Made by a program: the position numbers and the translations under genes. A stretch of 64,000 nt of DNA from Bettongia penicillata ogilbyi (lineage: Eukaryota; Chordata; Mammalia; Diprotodontia; Potoroidae). Below, piece after piece: positions 21,346 through 32,560 of this stretch. The first letter of the stretch is position 1, and the number at the start of each line of letters is the position of its first letter. The DNA is taken from the NCBI GenBank assembly GCA_023548195.1, contig JAJHZJ010000311.1, forward strand, positions 8,472,811 through 8,536,810, given 5' to 3'. The notes beneath the pieces are model-generated. The model was not told where the DNA came from. It saw nothing but the letters and a program-made list of their open reading frames with translations, and searched no databases.

Positions 21346-21639
21346 TCTAGGTAACTACTAATCAATATCTATTATAGATTAATCAATATGAATTTATTAA
21401 ACCCCATATTACAGATACTGTAATAAGTATTGGTGACATAAAGATATTCTAACATATCGAAAGTATACAACTTAAATGCTGATGGATATATGCATCAGTG
21501 GAGGGAATTACGAAGACAAGAGTCCCTCATTAAAAACCATAGTTTGGAAGATACAACATGTTTTGTCTCTACAGGAGTTTTCTTTTAGGGATGCTATAGA
21601 TATTTGGGAGCAACCTATAATATGACCAATACAGTTATT

Positions 21640-21870
21640 ATTGTTCAGTTGTTTCAGTCTTATCTGATTCTTTGTGACTCCACTTGGGATTTTCTTGGCA
21701 AAGACACTGGAGTAGTTTGTTATTTCCTTTGCCACTTCACTTAACAGATGAGGAAAATGAGGCAAACAGGGTCACACAGCTGCTAAGTGTTTGAGACTGA
21801 ATTTGAACTCTGGTCTTCCTTACTCAAAGTCCAAAGTGCTATCTGCTGAGCCACTTAGTTGCCTAATCCA
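21640..21870 (-). mobile_element. Marsupial MIR-like SINE (antisense)
   Basis: Reverse complement of the family seen at 19222: 'TTGTTCAGTTGTTTCAGTCT', 'TTTGTGACTCCACTTGGGAT', 'TTTTCTTGGCAAAGACACTG', 'GCAAACAGGGTCACACAGCT', 'GAGCCACTTAGTTGCC'. Full length. Confidence 0.92.
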
Positions 21871-21956
21871 GTTATTAGGAATGTGTAAGTATGAAGCAGA
21901 TAAATCCACATATATTTGTTGATCTTCCATGTTCAGGTCATGATTTCAGATGGTTG

Positions 21957-22275
21957 GGGCAGCTAGGTGGTGCAGTGGGTAGAGCACCAGTGCAGGAGTC
22001 AGAAGGACTTGAGTTCAAATCTCACCTCAGACACTTGACGCTCACTAACTGTGTGACCTTGGGCAAGTCACTTAACCCTAATGGCCTCATCCTAGGTCAT
22101 CTCCAATCATCCTGATGAATATCTGGTCACTGTATTCAGATGGCTCTGGAAGAGAAATGAGGCTGGTGACCTGCACAGCCTTCCCTCATGCAAAACAAAG
22201 TCAAGTGCAAGTCATGTCATCATTTCTCTGATGGCACGGTCTTCTTCAGCAACGAAGGATGAACACACATTTCAG
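21957..22275 (+). mobile_element. SINE with tRNA/CORE head and RTE-type tail
   Basis: Head GGGGCAGCTAGGTGGTGCAG (21957-21976), B-box-like GAGTTCAAATCTCACC, 'ACTGTGTGACCTTGGGCAAG', then a switch at about 22080 to 'CATCTCCAATCATCCTGATG', 'CAGATGGCTCTGGAAGAGAA', 'GGCTGGTGACCTGCACAGCC', 'GATGGCACGGTCTTCTTCAG' and CAACGAAGGATGAACACACA. The tail matches 1895-2095 and resembles the RTE 3' end at 13192. A composite SINE, best preserved of this type here. Confidence 0.92.
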
Positions 22276-22335
22276 GTAGTAGAAGACAGATGAAGAAGCA
22301 GATATAGGCATTAGGCATGAGTTCGCCCTCTAGAC

Positions 22336-22522
22336 TAAAGTTCTTAACCTGAGACTGAAGCATTTAAAAACTGTTTTGATAACTATACTTTAATATAATA
22401 GGTTCCCTTTGTAATTCCATATATTTCATTTTATATATTAAAAAAAGTTATTCTGAGAAGGGATCCTTAGACTTCATTAAATTGCTAAAAAGAGTCCGTG
22501 ACACAAAAAAGTTAATAAACCA
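22336..22522. mobile_element. hAT-like MITE, copy 1
   Basis: Ends AAGTTCTTAACCTGAG and CACAAAAAAGTTAATAAACC form imperfect inverted termini. Internal 'CTGTTTTGATAACTATACTT', 'AATATAATAGGTTCCCTTTG', 'TATTCTGAGAAGGGATCCTT'. The same family occurs at 42305-42460 and 52515-52779. Confidence 0.7.
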
Positions 22523-22529
22523 TGTAATA

Positions 22530-22795
22530 ATAATAACAAAAGTGACTGGTTGCATTTGTATATCACTTTAAGGCATATAAAGTTCTTTATACATGTTTTC
22601 TTATTTGATTCCCCATAATAGCCCTGCAAATTAGGTATAATTATTATCCCCATTTAACAGATAAGAAAACTGAGGCACAGAGAATTTAAATGACTTGACC
22701 AGGATCACACAGCCAGTATGAGGCAATGGAACATTAGAACTCCTGATTCCAAGTCTAGCATTTTTTCCACTGTACCACCTAGTTACCTATGAAGA
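22530..22795 (-). mobile_element. MIR-type SINE (antisense)
   Basis: Plus strand 'TTGTATATCACTTTAAGGCA', 'TTATTATCCCCATTTAACAG', 'AAACTGAGGCACAGAGAATT', 'GATCACACAGCCAGTATGAG', 'TGATTCCAAGTCTAGCA', 'CACTGTACCACCTAG'. Full length. Confidence 0.88.
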
Positions 22796-22799
22796 GGTA

Positions 22800-24179
22800 A
22801 TATAGTTAGCAAGATAAGATAACAGAGATAACTGGAACAAGTCAAAGGAATTCAGAAGGAAATATCCCTTTAGTCTTAGATGCTCAAGGAAAACTACAAG
22901 GAAATAATGGAAATTGAACTACAGAATTTAAACCTCCAGGACTAGTCAGATTTAGATTAGCAGAAGGGACTAGGAAACAAAAAAGGGGAAGAAAAATGAT
23001 GCAACCAAGAAAGCACAAGGCATATTCTGAGGATAGCGAGTAATCTAGCCTGAGTGAATTTGGCTTAGAAACTGCTATCTTTTCCCTTTGCCCCATCACT
23101 CAGCAGCTGACAGACTGGGTACTTTAAAATACCTTTCAAGTTTTAATTGTTCCTTTCTGGGCTTTGGCCAGTTTGATAAAAGGACTGGTGTGGTATGATC
23201 TTTCTTTATCCAGCTTTTCCAGGATGATTTTGAAAAGCCTTAGACCAGTTGGGCATGGAAATTGATTGGAAGTAATGGTTATTTTTCATCTGAAACCAAG
23301 GACAAACATTCTACTAAGAGTGAAGGAAAGACAGACAAAATCTATATTCCACATCAACTGAAAACTGATTTTTTCTCCCTTTTCTCTTTGGAGATTGTTT
23401 TTACCATTGTTAATAAAGTCACACTTGAGGGTCAGATGTGGTTTTTCAGGCTCTTAAAACAATAATTGTTTCACAAAACAGACCTCCTTAGAGCTTTTCT
23501 TATACCTTAAGTCAAATATCACATTTGTAACAGGGGTCCTGTCACTGCCTGGGAGTTTTCATGAAACAGCCATACCTGGAAGAAATATTTGGAAATATTT
23601 CTCCTTTACCACAATAGTACATTGGTATTGATGGGGTTTTATTTTTGGTTTTGTGTACTTTAGTATTTTAAAATTTTAAGTTAAAGTATTTTTGTCTTCT
23701 ACAAGATATTTGAACTTTAAAATAAACTGTTCTTAAGTTTTCTGGGGAAACAGATTTGGTAATTATAAGATTTGAATATTAGATAAAAATTTAGAATAAT
23801 TAAACATGATAAATTCCTAATTTTTCATGCTTGTGTCTTCCTTCACATAGTCATGAATGTTCCGCTTTTTTTAAGTTTTTAGTCCTTTTCCTCCCACTCC
23901 TCTCCATATTTTGCATCATAGGAATGACCAAGAGAATGTTCAAAGAACATGGTCTTTCTTTGCCAGTCCATTTACATGCTGTCTATATATAAGGCAGGTG
24001 GGACTTTTTCCTCTCTCGCAGTAACAGACTTTGGGGCTCCTCAGAAGATACCATTTAAAGACTCTTCCTTTAGTCACATTCTACTAAAGATACTAGGATA
24101 ATTCTACTTAAGTAAGAACCTAATGTTGTTATATTTTTTAAATCAACTAATTTAAAAGACAAAATGTACTTATTTATTG
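22800..24179. other. Unassigned sequence
   Basis: No named repeat, no recognised coding sequence. A 67-codon plus frame (23262-23465) lacks any motif. Confidence 0.5.
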
Positions 24180-24340
24180 AACTTCATTTTTTATTCTTTT
24201 TCTTCCCCTTCCTTTCCTTCTCATTTTTCCATCGTTTCCCTGTTTCTGATCCTTTCTTCCTCCCTCTCCTTCTCTATGGCTTCCCTTCATTTCTTTTTTC
24301 CTCCTCTCCCCTCTCATCTGTCCTCCTCCCCCTGTAAGAC
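24180..24340 (+). repeat. Pyrimidine-rich tract
   Basis: Mostly C/T on the plus strand (CTTCC, TCCTC units, with scattered A/G). It produces low-complexity frames on both strands that are not genes. Confidence 0.75.
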
Positions 24341-25284
24341 ATTTCTTGTTGTTAAACCTCCTTATTCTTATTTTTCCCATTCTCCTTAGAAATCCCTCCT
24401 CTTCAACTTTCTATTACTCAAATATAGATGACTTACTTTGTATAATTCCCAGGAATAACAGTAAGCAAGACTAAAGAGTTGCCTCTGGTCCCTAATCTTG
24501 TTCTCAGCCTCCCCTTATCTCCCTCCCCACTTAGGTACATTTATCTTGGTTACTTAGGAACCCCTACAATGTGGATCATGTTCTGGTTTCAGTTTTTGAG
24601 CATTCCCCATTCTTCCAGAATTTTCCCATCTACATTACCCAGAAAAAAGGACCATCTCTTGGTCCCATTTCTTAAGGACCCTTTTCAGTGACTTACTAAC
24701 TAATATGATTTAGCAATTTCTGCAGAGGTGATAGTGATAGAAAGTATTGTCTTTTCAGGTAAATTTTAAATTTTAACAGTGACTTTGAATGCCTTAACAA
24801 AAAGTTACTAATCTAGACCATAGGGGGGGATATTTTTTAAGTGATAGCTTTCAACATGTCTTGGATGACTATGTAGGTAGTTGCCTTCTCTGCCTGTATC
24901 TAGTATGCCTTTGGGGATCATCCACAGAAAATTTGGCTTCACCTTACTGACCAATAGACTTCTATTCTACCTTTCAGGACTCAAGGAATGCTAAGAGCCC
25001 CAGATTCTTTGACCTAAACAAGGGGATGGGATGTATGAGGCTTTAGGTGCTTTTTAGAGGGGAATGCGAAGTTTTAGCATTGAAGACTGGTAGTACCCTC
25101 CCCCCAACAAAAAAAAGGGGGACTCTGAATTTAGAGGCTTAGGTTGTAGTCTTACTCTTGCATTGGCTGCGAGAATTTCACAAGTCATAATGTATTTCTG
25201 GGCTTCACTTTTCTCATTTGCAATCTGAAAACATTGGGTTAAATCTCAAAGACAACTTTTTGCTTACACTTACATGTATAAAGT
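24341..25284. other. Unassigned sequence
   Basis: C/T-rich at its start, then ordinary AT-rich sequence. No feature recognised. Confidence 0.5.
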
Positions 25285-25555
25285 ACTTTGGGGAAGCTAG
25301 GTGACCTCCTGGACAGAAGACTGGGCTGAGAGTCAGAAACACTCATCATCCTTAGTTCAACTTTGGCCTCAGGCAATTCCTGGCTGTGTGACTCCATGTA
25401 AGTCACTTAACACTATTTGCCTTAGTTCCTCATTGGTAAAATGAGCTGGAGAAGGAAATGTATCTTTGTATCCAGTATCTTTGCTAAGAAAACCCCAAAT
25501 GGAGTCACAAAGACTTAGATCTGACTGAAAAGACTCAACAACAGAGTACTTTGTA
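25285..25555 (+). mobile_element. Marsupial MIR-like SINE
   Basis: Head GGGGAAGCTAGGTGACCTCC, 'GGCTGTGTGACTCCATGTAA', 'GTAAAATGAGCTGGAGAAGG', 'TATCTTTGCTAAGAAAACCC', 'CAAATGGAGTCACAAAGACT', end ACTCAACAACAG. Confidence 0.92.
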
Positions 25556-25562
25556 GTACAAA

Positions 25563-25835
25563 ACTTCAATTCAACAAACATTTATTAAGTATCTACTAAA
25601 TGGGAAAAGAATACCATTATGGACAACGATAAACACTACAAATATCCAAATTTCAAGGAGATTACAATTTAATTGGCTGGGGACATATACATAAATGACA
25701 CTATACAAAGGATAGAGAGAATATAGAAAATGACAGGTCTAGATAAAATGCTATTTCAGGGTGAGGGTAGGGAGGATAAGGCCAAGGAAGCTTCACGGAG
25801 GAGATGGTGCCTGAGTAGGACCTTGTCAGAGAAGA
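25563..25835 (-). mobile_element. L2-clade LINE 3' end (antisense)
   Basis: Plus strand 'CAACAAACATTTATTAAGTA', 'TTCAAGGAGATTACAATTTA', then 'GATAAGGCCAAGGAAGCTTC' as at 3740-4000. It follows the preceding SINE almost directly. Confidence 0.7.
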
Positions 25836-26224
25836 AAGTTTTCATATCTGTGGTAGGAATAGTACCCGTTTGATGTGGGTCTGGCTGGTTTCCCTTTAAA
25901 AGGATGATGAGGTTTCCTTTCCTCCTCCGGCATAAAAGGCTCCCTCTACAAGGGAGTAGTGTCAGTCATTTTTATCAGAATTCTCACTGCCCTATAGAAA
26001 TGCCTTTTGAACCTAGCATAGCCAGTTGCTGTGGCAAATTTGAAAGGGGAGGTTTTTTTTCAACTTTAAAAATTCTATCTTTTTAAAATAATCCTAAGAA
26101 AATTTTTGAGGGGGTGGTAGGGAGAGAGGTTTGCATTTTATGATCCATGAATGTCTCAGTATGTTTTAACCTGAGACTGAATTACTAGACTGACCTGAAT
26201 TAGGTTTGGCCCAAAATGACATCC

Positions 26225-26430
26225 ATCATCTTATTTGATTTTGGGATCTGATTGTGATCTCTGAACAACTGTGTTAGGGGAGGAGTACAAGTGTTACTGT
26301 CCTCATTTTACAGATGAAGAAACTGACACTGGGAAGGTTTTCCTAACTTTCCTATAATCACATGGCTAGGATGTGTTAACGCTGGAACTCACTCCTACAT
26401 CTTCTGATACCGATTCTTTATCCTGTGTTA
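26225..26430 (-). mobile_element. MIR-type SINE (antisense)
   Basis: Plus strand 'TGTCCTCATTTTACAGATGA', 'GAAACTGACACTGGGAAGG', 'CCTATAATCACATGGCTAGG', 'CTTCTGATACCGATTC'. Confidence 0.7.
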
Positions 26431-26734
26431 TTTTGAATTCTTTTGACATTGCTTACATATATATGTGTCCATGTACACACGTTTACATAGTTATGGGCAT
26501 TGTAAAACGTATTTAGAATTTGATTGTTGCTTTCTGTTTTTATAGTTTTCATTTCCTCTTAACTCTTCCACTCACCATAGCCTTTCTATGTAACAAAGAA
26601 GAGTCAAGCCAGTTGGTGTAGTAATCATGCCTGACATAATGTTATTCCATGTCTATAGACTCCTCTGTCCTGAGATGAGGGAGGGAGATATATTCCCCTA
26701 TTAGTTCTCAAGGACAGACCTTTCATTACACCGA

Positions 26735-27440
26735 GTCAAAATTTAACTGCATTTTACTGTTGTCATTGTTTATATTATTGTAGTCATTGTGTATAATGCT
26801 CTCTTGATGACACTCACTTTGTGTTAGTTCATAAAAGTCTTTCCTTGCTTTGATGTATTCATAACCAGTTACTTGCAGAGAAGTAACATTCCATTGCATT
26901 CATGCACTAAAAAATGTTTGATCATCTCCCAGGCAATGCACATTTACCTTGTTTTCAGTTCATTGCCACTGTAAAAAAGTGCTGCTATTAAGACCTTTCT
27001 TTCCATCTTTGACATGCTTGAGGCGTATGCCTAGGAGTGAGATCTACTGTCCAAAAGGTGTGGCTATATTAATCATGTCCTCAACATAATTCCAAATTGC
27101 TTTCCAGAACTATTGGACTAGATCACTGCTTCACTATGAATACATTCTTTCTCCAACTCCTCCAACATTGATTATTCCCGTCTTTATAAATTTGCTGAAT
27201 ATGATGTGAAACCTCAGAGTTGTTATGTTTCACATTTGTCTTATCGTTAGTGATTTAGAGCAATCTTTCACACAGTTGTCAATGGCTTACTATTCTGTAA
27301 AAGATTGTTTATTCATATCTTTTAATCACTTATCTTTTGCAGAATGGCTCTTGTTTTTATATATTTATGTCAATTTCTTATATCCCTTGCACATCAGGCA
27401 TTTATGCATCTGTCACACTTAACAATGATTTGTAGGAATT
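26735..27440 (-). mobile_element. L1 3' fragment (antisense)
   Basis: Reverse complement of the L1 ORF2 C-terminus and 3' UTR. Landmarks on plus: 'GTAACATTCCATTGCATTCA', 'TTCAGTTCATTGCCACTGTA', 'TATGCCTAGGAGTGAGATCT', 'CCAAATTGCTTTCCAGAACT', 'AAACCTCAGAGTTGTTATGT', 'TAGTGATTTAGAGCAATC'. The same region is present in sense at 56852-57703. Old and diverged. Confidence 0.8.
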
Positions 27441-28184
27441 GATCTCTCCATCTGAGACAAAGATGACAAGTAAGATTCTTAAAATCAAAACCTATTCTCT
27501 ATGTTACTATTCCTGTAGACAAGAAAAAGACTGATGGCCTGAAGAAGTATTTCTTCCTCTGGTATAATTTGCTGTATGTTGGATACTTGCTTATTTATTT
27601 CTAAAGAAGGATTTTCTTTTTCAGGGACATTTGCTAAAACAAAGACTTTGTCTCAAATACGTCTTGCTCTCCAACTACTCACATGGCTGAGAGAATGTCT
27701 GAGAGAAAGTATTTCCAGCTCATTGCCCTAGTGTATTGCATAAAAATGATAAATCTAATTAGTTACATATGTAGAAATGAATGTAGGAATCAGAAATTTA
27801 AGATTTTTTGTGCAGTATTCATAATGAGAATAGGGAATAGAATTTCTCAATAGGGCACAGGAAGTAGGGGTCTGTGAGCTTGCAATTTCTTATAGAAGTC
27901 TTGAGTTTTATGAGGAGAATGGCATAGTTGGACTCAAGGCTCCCTAAAAGTCATTACAATTTGAGGATTTTGTTGGATTTGTTTGAGAAGAAAAAGCAAC
28001 AGCTCATAGGTCATCTGAAGAATGAACATTTTTCTTCCATTTTCATGAAGAAGCAATTTAATCTTCTCAGTTGTCTTAGAAAATAAATAGAGATACTAGT
28101 AACAGTGATGCTTGCTTTTCCAAAGAGCTCCCTTAGTTGAATTTTGGGGAGCTTTAGGAAATTACACATTTTAGGATATCTCAA
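27441..28184. other. Unassigned sequence
   Basis: AT-rich; no repeat or gene recognised. Confidence 0.5.
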
Positions 28185-28305
28185 TTAGATGGTAAGCTCC
28201 TTAAGGATAGGGACTGTCTTTTGTATCTTCATTTTGTTTCCTCAGAATTTAGCACAGTGCCTGGCACACAGTAGGCACTTACTAGATATTTATTAATCCT
28301 GCCTC
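28185..28305 (+). mobile_element. L2/MIR 3' end
   Basis: 'GGTAAGCTCCTTAAGGATAG', 'TTAGCACAGTGCCTGGCACA', 'GTAGGCACTTACTAGATA': the canonical L2 3' terminus. Confidence 0.85.
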
Positions 28306-28424
28306 AAAAAAAAGATCATAAATATATCTATTAAATAGAACTTTGCTTCTCACAAAGACTACAATAAATGTTTTTTTAATTGAATTAAGGTATTGCCCAT
28401 TTTTATACTTTTAATTTAAAATAA

Positions 28425-28510
28425 TGATAATGATGATAGCATCTATATGGTACTTTAAAGTCTGCAACAGACTGATCCTCACAACAGCCGCATATGAAGT
28501 TATTTCAACT
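28425..28510 (-). mobile_element. MIR fragment (antisense)
   Basis: 'ATCTATATGGTACTTTAAAG', 'ACTGATCCTCACAACAGCC'. Short. Confidence 0.5.
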
Positions 28511-29134
28511 AGTTCACTTGCCTTCTTGACTTATTAGTGCCTTAAAATAAACGTATTTGAATTCCTACATGTATGTTGAGATGTTTTCCATTAAGGTTCT
28601 ACTTTTTTTTCCTCAGCATAGATTGGAGGTGAAGCTGGATCCTTGAAGGTGAGCTCTGTGTCTGTCATATGAGGTCCAGTCTATGTCAATGTAGAGACTC
28701 ACCATCAGAAGACTGATTACCAAGTGATGAAATTTTTGATCACAACTCTTAGACAATTATGATCTGCTTTGGTAAAGTTAACTATCCAAACTGATGAAAT
28801 CATGGATACCTTAAAGTAAATATTTTAGGATCGCACACTTAAGTCCAGTTAATAATTTCATGTGTCATCTCATGCTTTCAAGATAGCTGCATTTAAGCTA
28901 AAGTTATTCTTTGCAAAATTTGTATAACTTTCAGTGAAATTAGCCAATAAACCACTGGTTCTTCCAGGTTGGAAATTTGCCTATCTTGGGTATTTAGTAC
29001 GTATTTTCTCCCTCCATTTTTTTCTCTACCACTCCCTCTTTTTCTTATATTTTTTTGGAGGAAAGGAAAGTTTTTAGATGCCAGTGGTCTCTATTTTATG
29101 GAAGTAATCTGATTGTGTATTTCCTTGTGCTTTA
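28511..29134. other. Unassigned sequence
   Basis: No feature recognised. Confidence 0.5.
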
Positions 29135-29200
29135 ATATTGGCTCTGCCTTGGGCAAGTCACTTAGCCTTTTGAGGTCTCAGTTTCCTTATCTGTAAAAGT
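29135..29200 (+). mobile_element. MIR fragment
   Basis: 'GGCTCTGCCTTGGGCAAGTC', 'TTTCCTTATCTGTAAAAG'. It runs into an AAAT-rich microsatellite. Confidence 0.7.
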
Positions 29201-29208
29201 CAATATTC

Positions 29209-29262
29209 AAATAATAAATAAAATAAATAAATAAAATAAATAAAATAAAACAAATAAATTCA
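29209..29262 (+). repeat. (AAAT)n microsatellite
   Basis: AATAAATAAAATAAATAAAT repeating, grown from the A-rich end of the adjacent MIR. Confidence 0.9.
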
Positions 29263-29544
29263 AAATTCAATGGATATCCTGCAAGTTCTAAATCTATGAT
29301 TTTATAAATTTTATCATATTCCTGGTATATTTCCTGGAAATAAGCTTGGCTGGAGGGTAGACCAGATGGTCAAGATGTTTCAGTGGTATGAGAGGAGTAT
29401 AGACAGGTCTATCTAAAGATAACTATAGTTGTGAGCTACCACTCTGATCTACAATTGTACCCTATTTAAAAGTTCCCACTTAAAGATCTTTACTTCTTCT
29501 TGGGAAATGCTTTAATATAACACATTATGGTGACTTCCTCTTGC

Positions 29545-29725
29545 CTTATAATTTTCTCTTTCCCAAACAATGATGGATTTAGATTCAGGGGTCCTGGGTT
29601 TGAATTCTTTATCTGCTACTTTTTTCCTTACGTGACCTTGGGCCTTAGTTTCCTCATCCATAAAATGAGGAAGTTAGACTGCATGGCCATAAGGCTTTTG
29701 GCTCCTATCTCTATCATACTCCTTA
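29545..29725 (+). mobile_element. MIR-type SINE
   Basis: 'TCAGGGGTCCTGGGTTTGAA', 'GTGACCTTGGGCCTTAGTTT', 'CCTCATCCATAAAATGAGGA', 'AGTTAGACTGCATGGCCA'. Confidence 0.75.
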
Positions 29726-29742
29726 CCCCAACTTCCTAATAA

Positions 29743-30144
29743 GGTGGAGTTCATATAAAATATAACTATTTAATCCATTCCTATAATCTTCTGATTTCTT
29801 TCTTAACTGAAGGTTATTTAGAAGCACCTGGGAATCTGTGTTTTCAAAAGATTATAGAGAAAGATGAACAGAATACCGATAATGTGTCCCTAAACGACTG
29901 TATCTGTGTTGGTAAAGCGAAATTTGTAACTGGAACCAAATCCCACCTCCCCCTAGATTGTCAAGAAAACTGTCTTGATTCTCCACTTTCCATTCCTTTG
30001 GATAAACGTGTTCTTGACTCTGTCGTTTTGGGCCAGCGTTTCAGCAAAGACATGAAAATAGAGCCACTCATACAAAAAAAAAAAATCCTGGTTTCCAAAG
30101 GAAAGTATATTTTTTTTATGAATTGCCCTGAAAATAACTTCTGA
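29743..30144 (+). other. Open frame with exon-like features, unrecognised
   Basis: Reading frame open for about 133 codons, ending at TGA 30142. A good splice-acceptor context, TTTCTTTCTTAACTGAAG, ends at 29812; downstream the frame reads '..EAPGNLCFQKIIEKDEQN' and 'VSLNDCICVGKAKFVTGTKS'. 29880-30050 carries several CpGs (in AACGAC, AGCGAA, AACGTG, GTCGTT, GCGTTT), unusual for this window, and amino-acid composition is balanced until an A12 run at 30074-30085 (encoding KKK). No donor site is needed if it is a last exon, but no clear AATAAA follows closely. I do not recognise the protein. Chance remains the default explanation. Confidence 0.22.
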
Positions 30145-31007
30145 CACGTCCTCAAATCAGCCAGAGTTGTGCAATTGGTCTAGTCATGGTTAATATGGCA
30201 GCCAGCACGTCCAGGATGGTGCCTTGTACCCCGGAGCCACTAGTTAAATATGAAATCATAAGTGGTTAAGTAGGTTCCACTCTAGCTCTCTCACTAATAC
30301 AATGAGTAACCTCAGAAAAATGACTTAACTACTTACAGCGTCAATTCCTTCCTTTATCAAAGAAAGACGATAAACACATCGTCAAGTCATCCGTTGAGTT
30401 GATTGAGAAAGAAGAAACCAAAATAGAAGACACAACCCCTCCTCCCAAGAGGCTCATCACTTGGTTGGTGGGTGGAATCATATTGGCATAAAAATGACTC
30501 TGGGGCCTTTACAGAGCAACACACTCACTAAAGCAAATGAGCCTAGTGTGAAATGAGTCCATGAGTGGTGAGAGAATGAAAAATTAGGGAGTAGTCAGAA
30601 TGGAATTAGAGTAAATCAGGGAAGGATTCCTGGAAAATGTGAACTGTAGTTTGCCTTTTTGTTTTTTGTTTTTTAAAGAGACAAAGATCGAGACAGAGAG
30701 AGAGGGCTTTTCAAATCTCAGGGAAGTATGTCTAGTCACCAGGATTTTTAGCTAAAGCATCATTCTGTTCCAAGATGCCTCAGTTTCCTCACCTGTAAAA
30801 GTGAGTGATAGTACCTAGGAGGGGGCAAGATAGGAATGGATAGAGAAAACACTCCTCTGTATCAAGAGCCCCTTGTTTCAAATCTGATATATACTGATTG
30901 TGTAATCCCAGGCAAATCACATAATAGCAGCCAGATGGTTGTGAAGACAGTTTTTGGAGTCAGGAATAATACAGATAATAATATATTATTATCGAAAATT
31001 TATGTGG
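30145..31007. other. Unassigned sequence with a MIR trace
   Basis: 'GATGCCTCAGTTTCCTCACC' at about 30774-30793 is a small MIR remnant. A purine-rich GAGACAGAGAGAGAGGG run lies near 30690. Otherwise nothing recognised. Confidence 0.45.
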
Positions 31008-31262
31008 GGCAACTAGGTGGTGCAGTGGATAGAATGCTGGGCCTGGAGCCAGGAAGACCTGAGTTCAAATCTGATCTCAGACAGACAGTCACTCGCTGTG
31101 TGACCCTGGGCAAGTCACTTAACCATGTTTGCTTCAGTTTCTTCATTTGTAAAATGAGCTAGAATGTAAATGTAAATGTAAATGTAAAATGAAAGAGAAA
31201 TAGTAAACCATGCTCTCTCCCAAGAAAACCTTAAATGGGTCACAAAGTATCAGAGGTGACTG
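31008..31262 (+). mobile_element. Marsupial MIR-like SINE with internal hexamer expansion
   Basis: Head GGGGCAACTAGGTGGTGCAG, 'GCCTGGAGCCAGGAAGACCT', 'TGTGACCCTGGGCAAGTCAC', 'AAAATGAGCTAGA', then four ATGTAA units (31164-31187), then the usual tail 'AAGAAAACCTTAAATGGGTC'. The expansion sits exactly where GAGCTGGAGAAGG is expected. Confidence 0.92.
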
Positions 31263-31267
31263 ATTGA

Positions 31268-31530
31268 TTAAGCAATAACAAACATTTATATAGTATTTTA
31301 AGGTTTACAAAAGCACTTTACAAATATTTAATCTTATTGGATACTTATAACAACCTATGGGAGGTAGTTGCTATTATTATCATTCACATCCTACAAATGA
31401 GGAAACTGAGGCACAGAGTGTTTAGAGTGACTTGCCTTGGAGTCAAAAAGTCCACAAGTTTCGTAAGAGTTGAAGTCAGGTTTTCCTGACTTCAGGTCTG
31501 GGGGTGAATCCACTGAGTCACCATTTGAAT
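31268..31530 (-). mobile_element. MIR-type SINE (antisense)
   Basis: 'TTATATAGTATTTTAAGGTT', 'TAACAACCTATGGGAGGTAG', 'TGAGGAAACTGAGGCACAGA', 'TTCCTGACTTCAGGTCTG', 'AATCCACTGAGTCACC'. It abuts the sense SINE at 31008. Confidence 0.88.
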
Positions 31531-31904
31531 ATTGCCTCAGTCTTTACAATCTCCTTCATTTCTTTAATTTCCTGGGGTGAGGTTAACCCCACATCATCCA
31601 CATCATCCAGTTGTGAGAATCAAATGAGATAACCTACCTATACATTTTTGCTTCAGTAAATAAAGTATTTTGCCAACATAAACAGCTTATGAAATGTTAG
31701 TTACTATCTTTATCACCTAGTCCATCATGACGCAGACGTCACTAAGAGTAAAAGTGTCAGAATGCTTGCTGACCTGCAGTAATAGAGGGGGTTTCCTTTC
31801 TTTAGAGTTCACTGTGTAGATGTAATCATAGGACTGAACAATTGCCTATAGTTCAGGATGGTTGGGAAGATCACATAACATGCGATTAATGTATATGAAG
31901 AGCT

Positions 31905-32095
31905 TTACTAGCACAGAATTTGGAGTTAGGAAAACCTGAGTTTGAATCCTGCCCTCTAACTTTACCTAACTGTGTGACAGTGAACAAGTCACTTAACCTT
32001 TCTATGCCTCAGTTTCTTCATCTGTACATGGGGATAATGAAAGCACCTATCTTTCAGGGTTGTTATGAGAAACAAGTTAATATGTAAAGCTCATC
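31905..32095 (+). mobile_element. MIR SINE
   Basis: 'TGGAGTTAGGAAAACCTGAG', 'TAACTGTGTGACAGTGAACA', 'TGCCTCAGTTTCTTCATCTG', 'CAGGGTTGTTATGAGAAACA'. Confidence 0.88.
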
Positions 32096-32439
32096 ACCTG
32101 AAGTCATCTTTGAAAGGTACCTAATTTATATCCAGGGAAAATATTCCTTGAGAGGATCTGGTTCAAGTCAGGCCTTCATTGTCACCTCCTCCTTTCTGGA
32201 AACTTGCACTGTGCTCTTGCAACCACCTTGAGCTTTGATAATTGAGCCTTATCTTCTTTGACCCAGATCCAGACCTTAACCTCACTTTCGGGACATGCCA
32301 CCTCCAGTCTAGTTTTTTTCTCTGTCTCCTTCCACCTGAAACTTGAACTCAGTACCTTGGACCTCTGAAAGAGGGGAGGGGTGTCTCCCCTTATCTGGCT
32401 TCACTCCATTACCTGTCTAGCACCTCTTTACATGTTGTC

Positions 32440-32560
32440 TTCCCCGAATAGAATGTACAGTCCTTGAGAACAGAGCCTAACTCATCTGCTTGCATTTACA
32501 CCCCTAACACATAGTACAGTGCCTGAAGCAGGGCCTAATAAAGGTTTTGTCTGTTCATCT
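32440..32560 (+). mobile_element. L2/MIR-family 3' end
   Basis: 'AATAGAATGTACAGTCCTTG', 'ACATAGTACAGTGCCTGAAG', 'GGCCTAATAAAGG'. The C/T-rich sequence from about 32200 may be the upstream part of the same element. Confidence 0.7.

Noticed and set aside
21957..22040. Possible tRNA gene (B-box-like GAGTTCAAATC)
   Set aside because: This is the tRNA-derived head of a SINE; no cloverleaf with acceptor stem is present.
30836..31162. 108-codon plus frame
   Set aside because: Its C-terminal half is the head and B-box region of the marsupial SINE at 31008.
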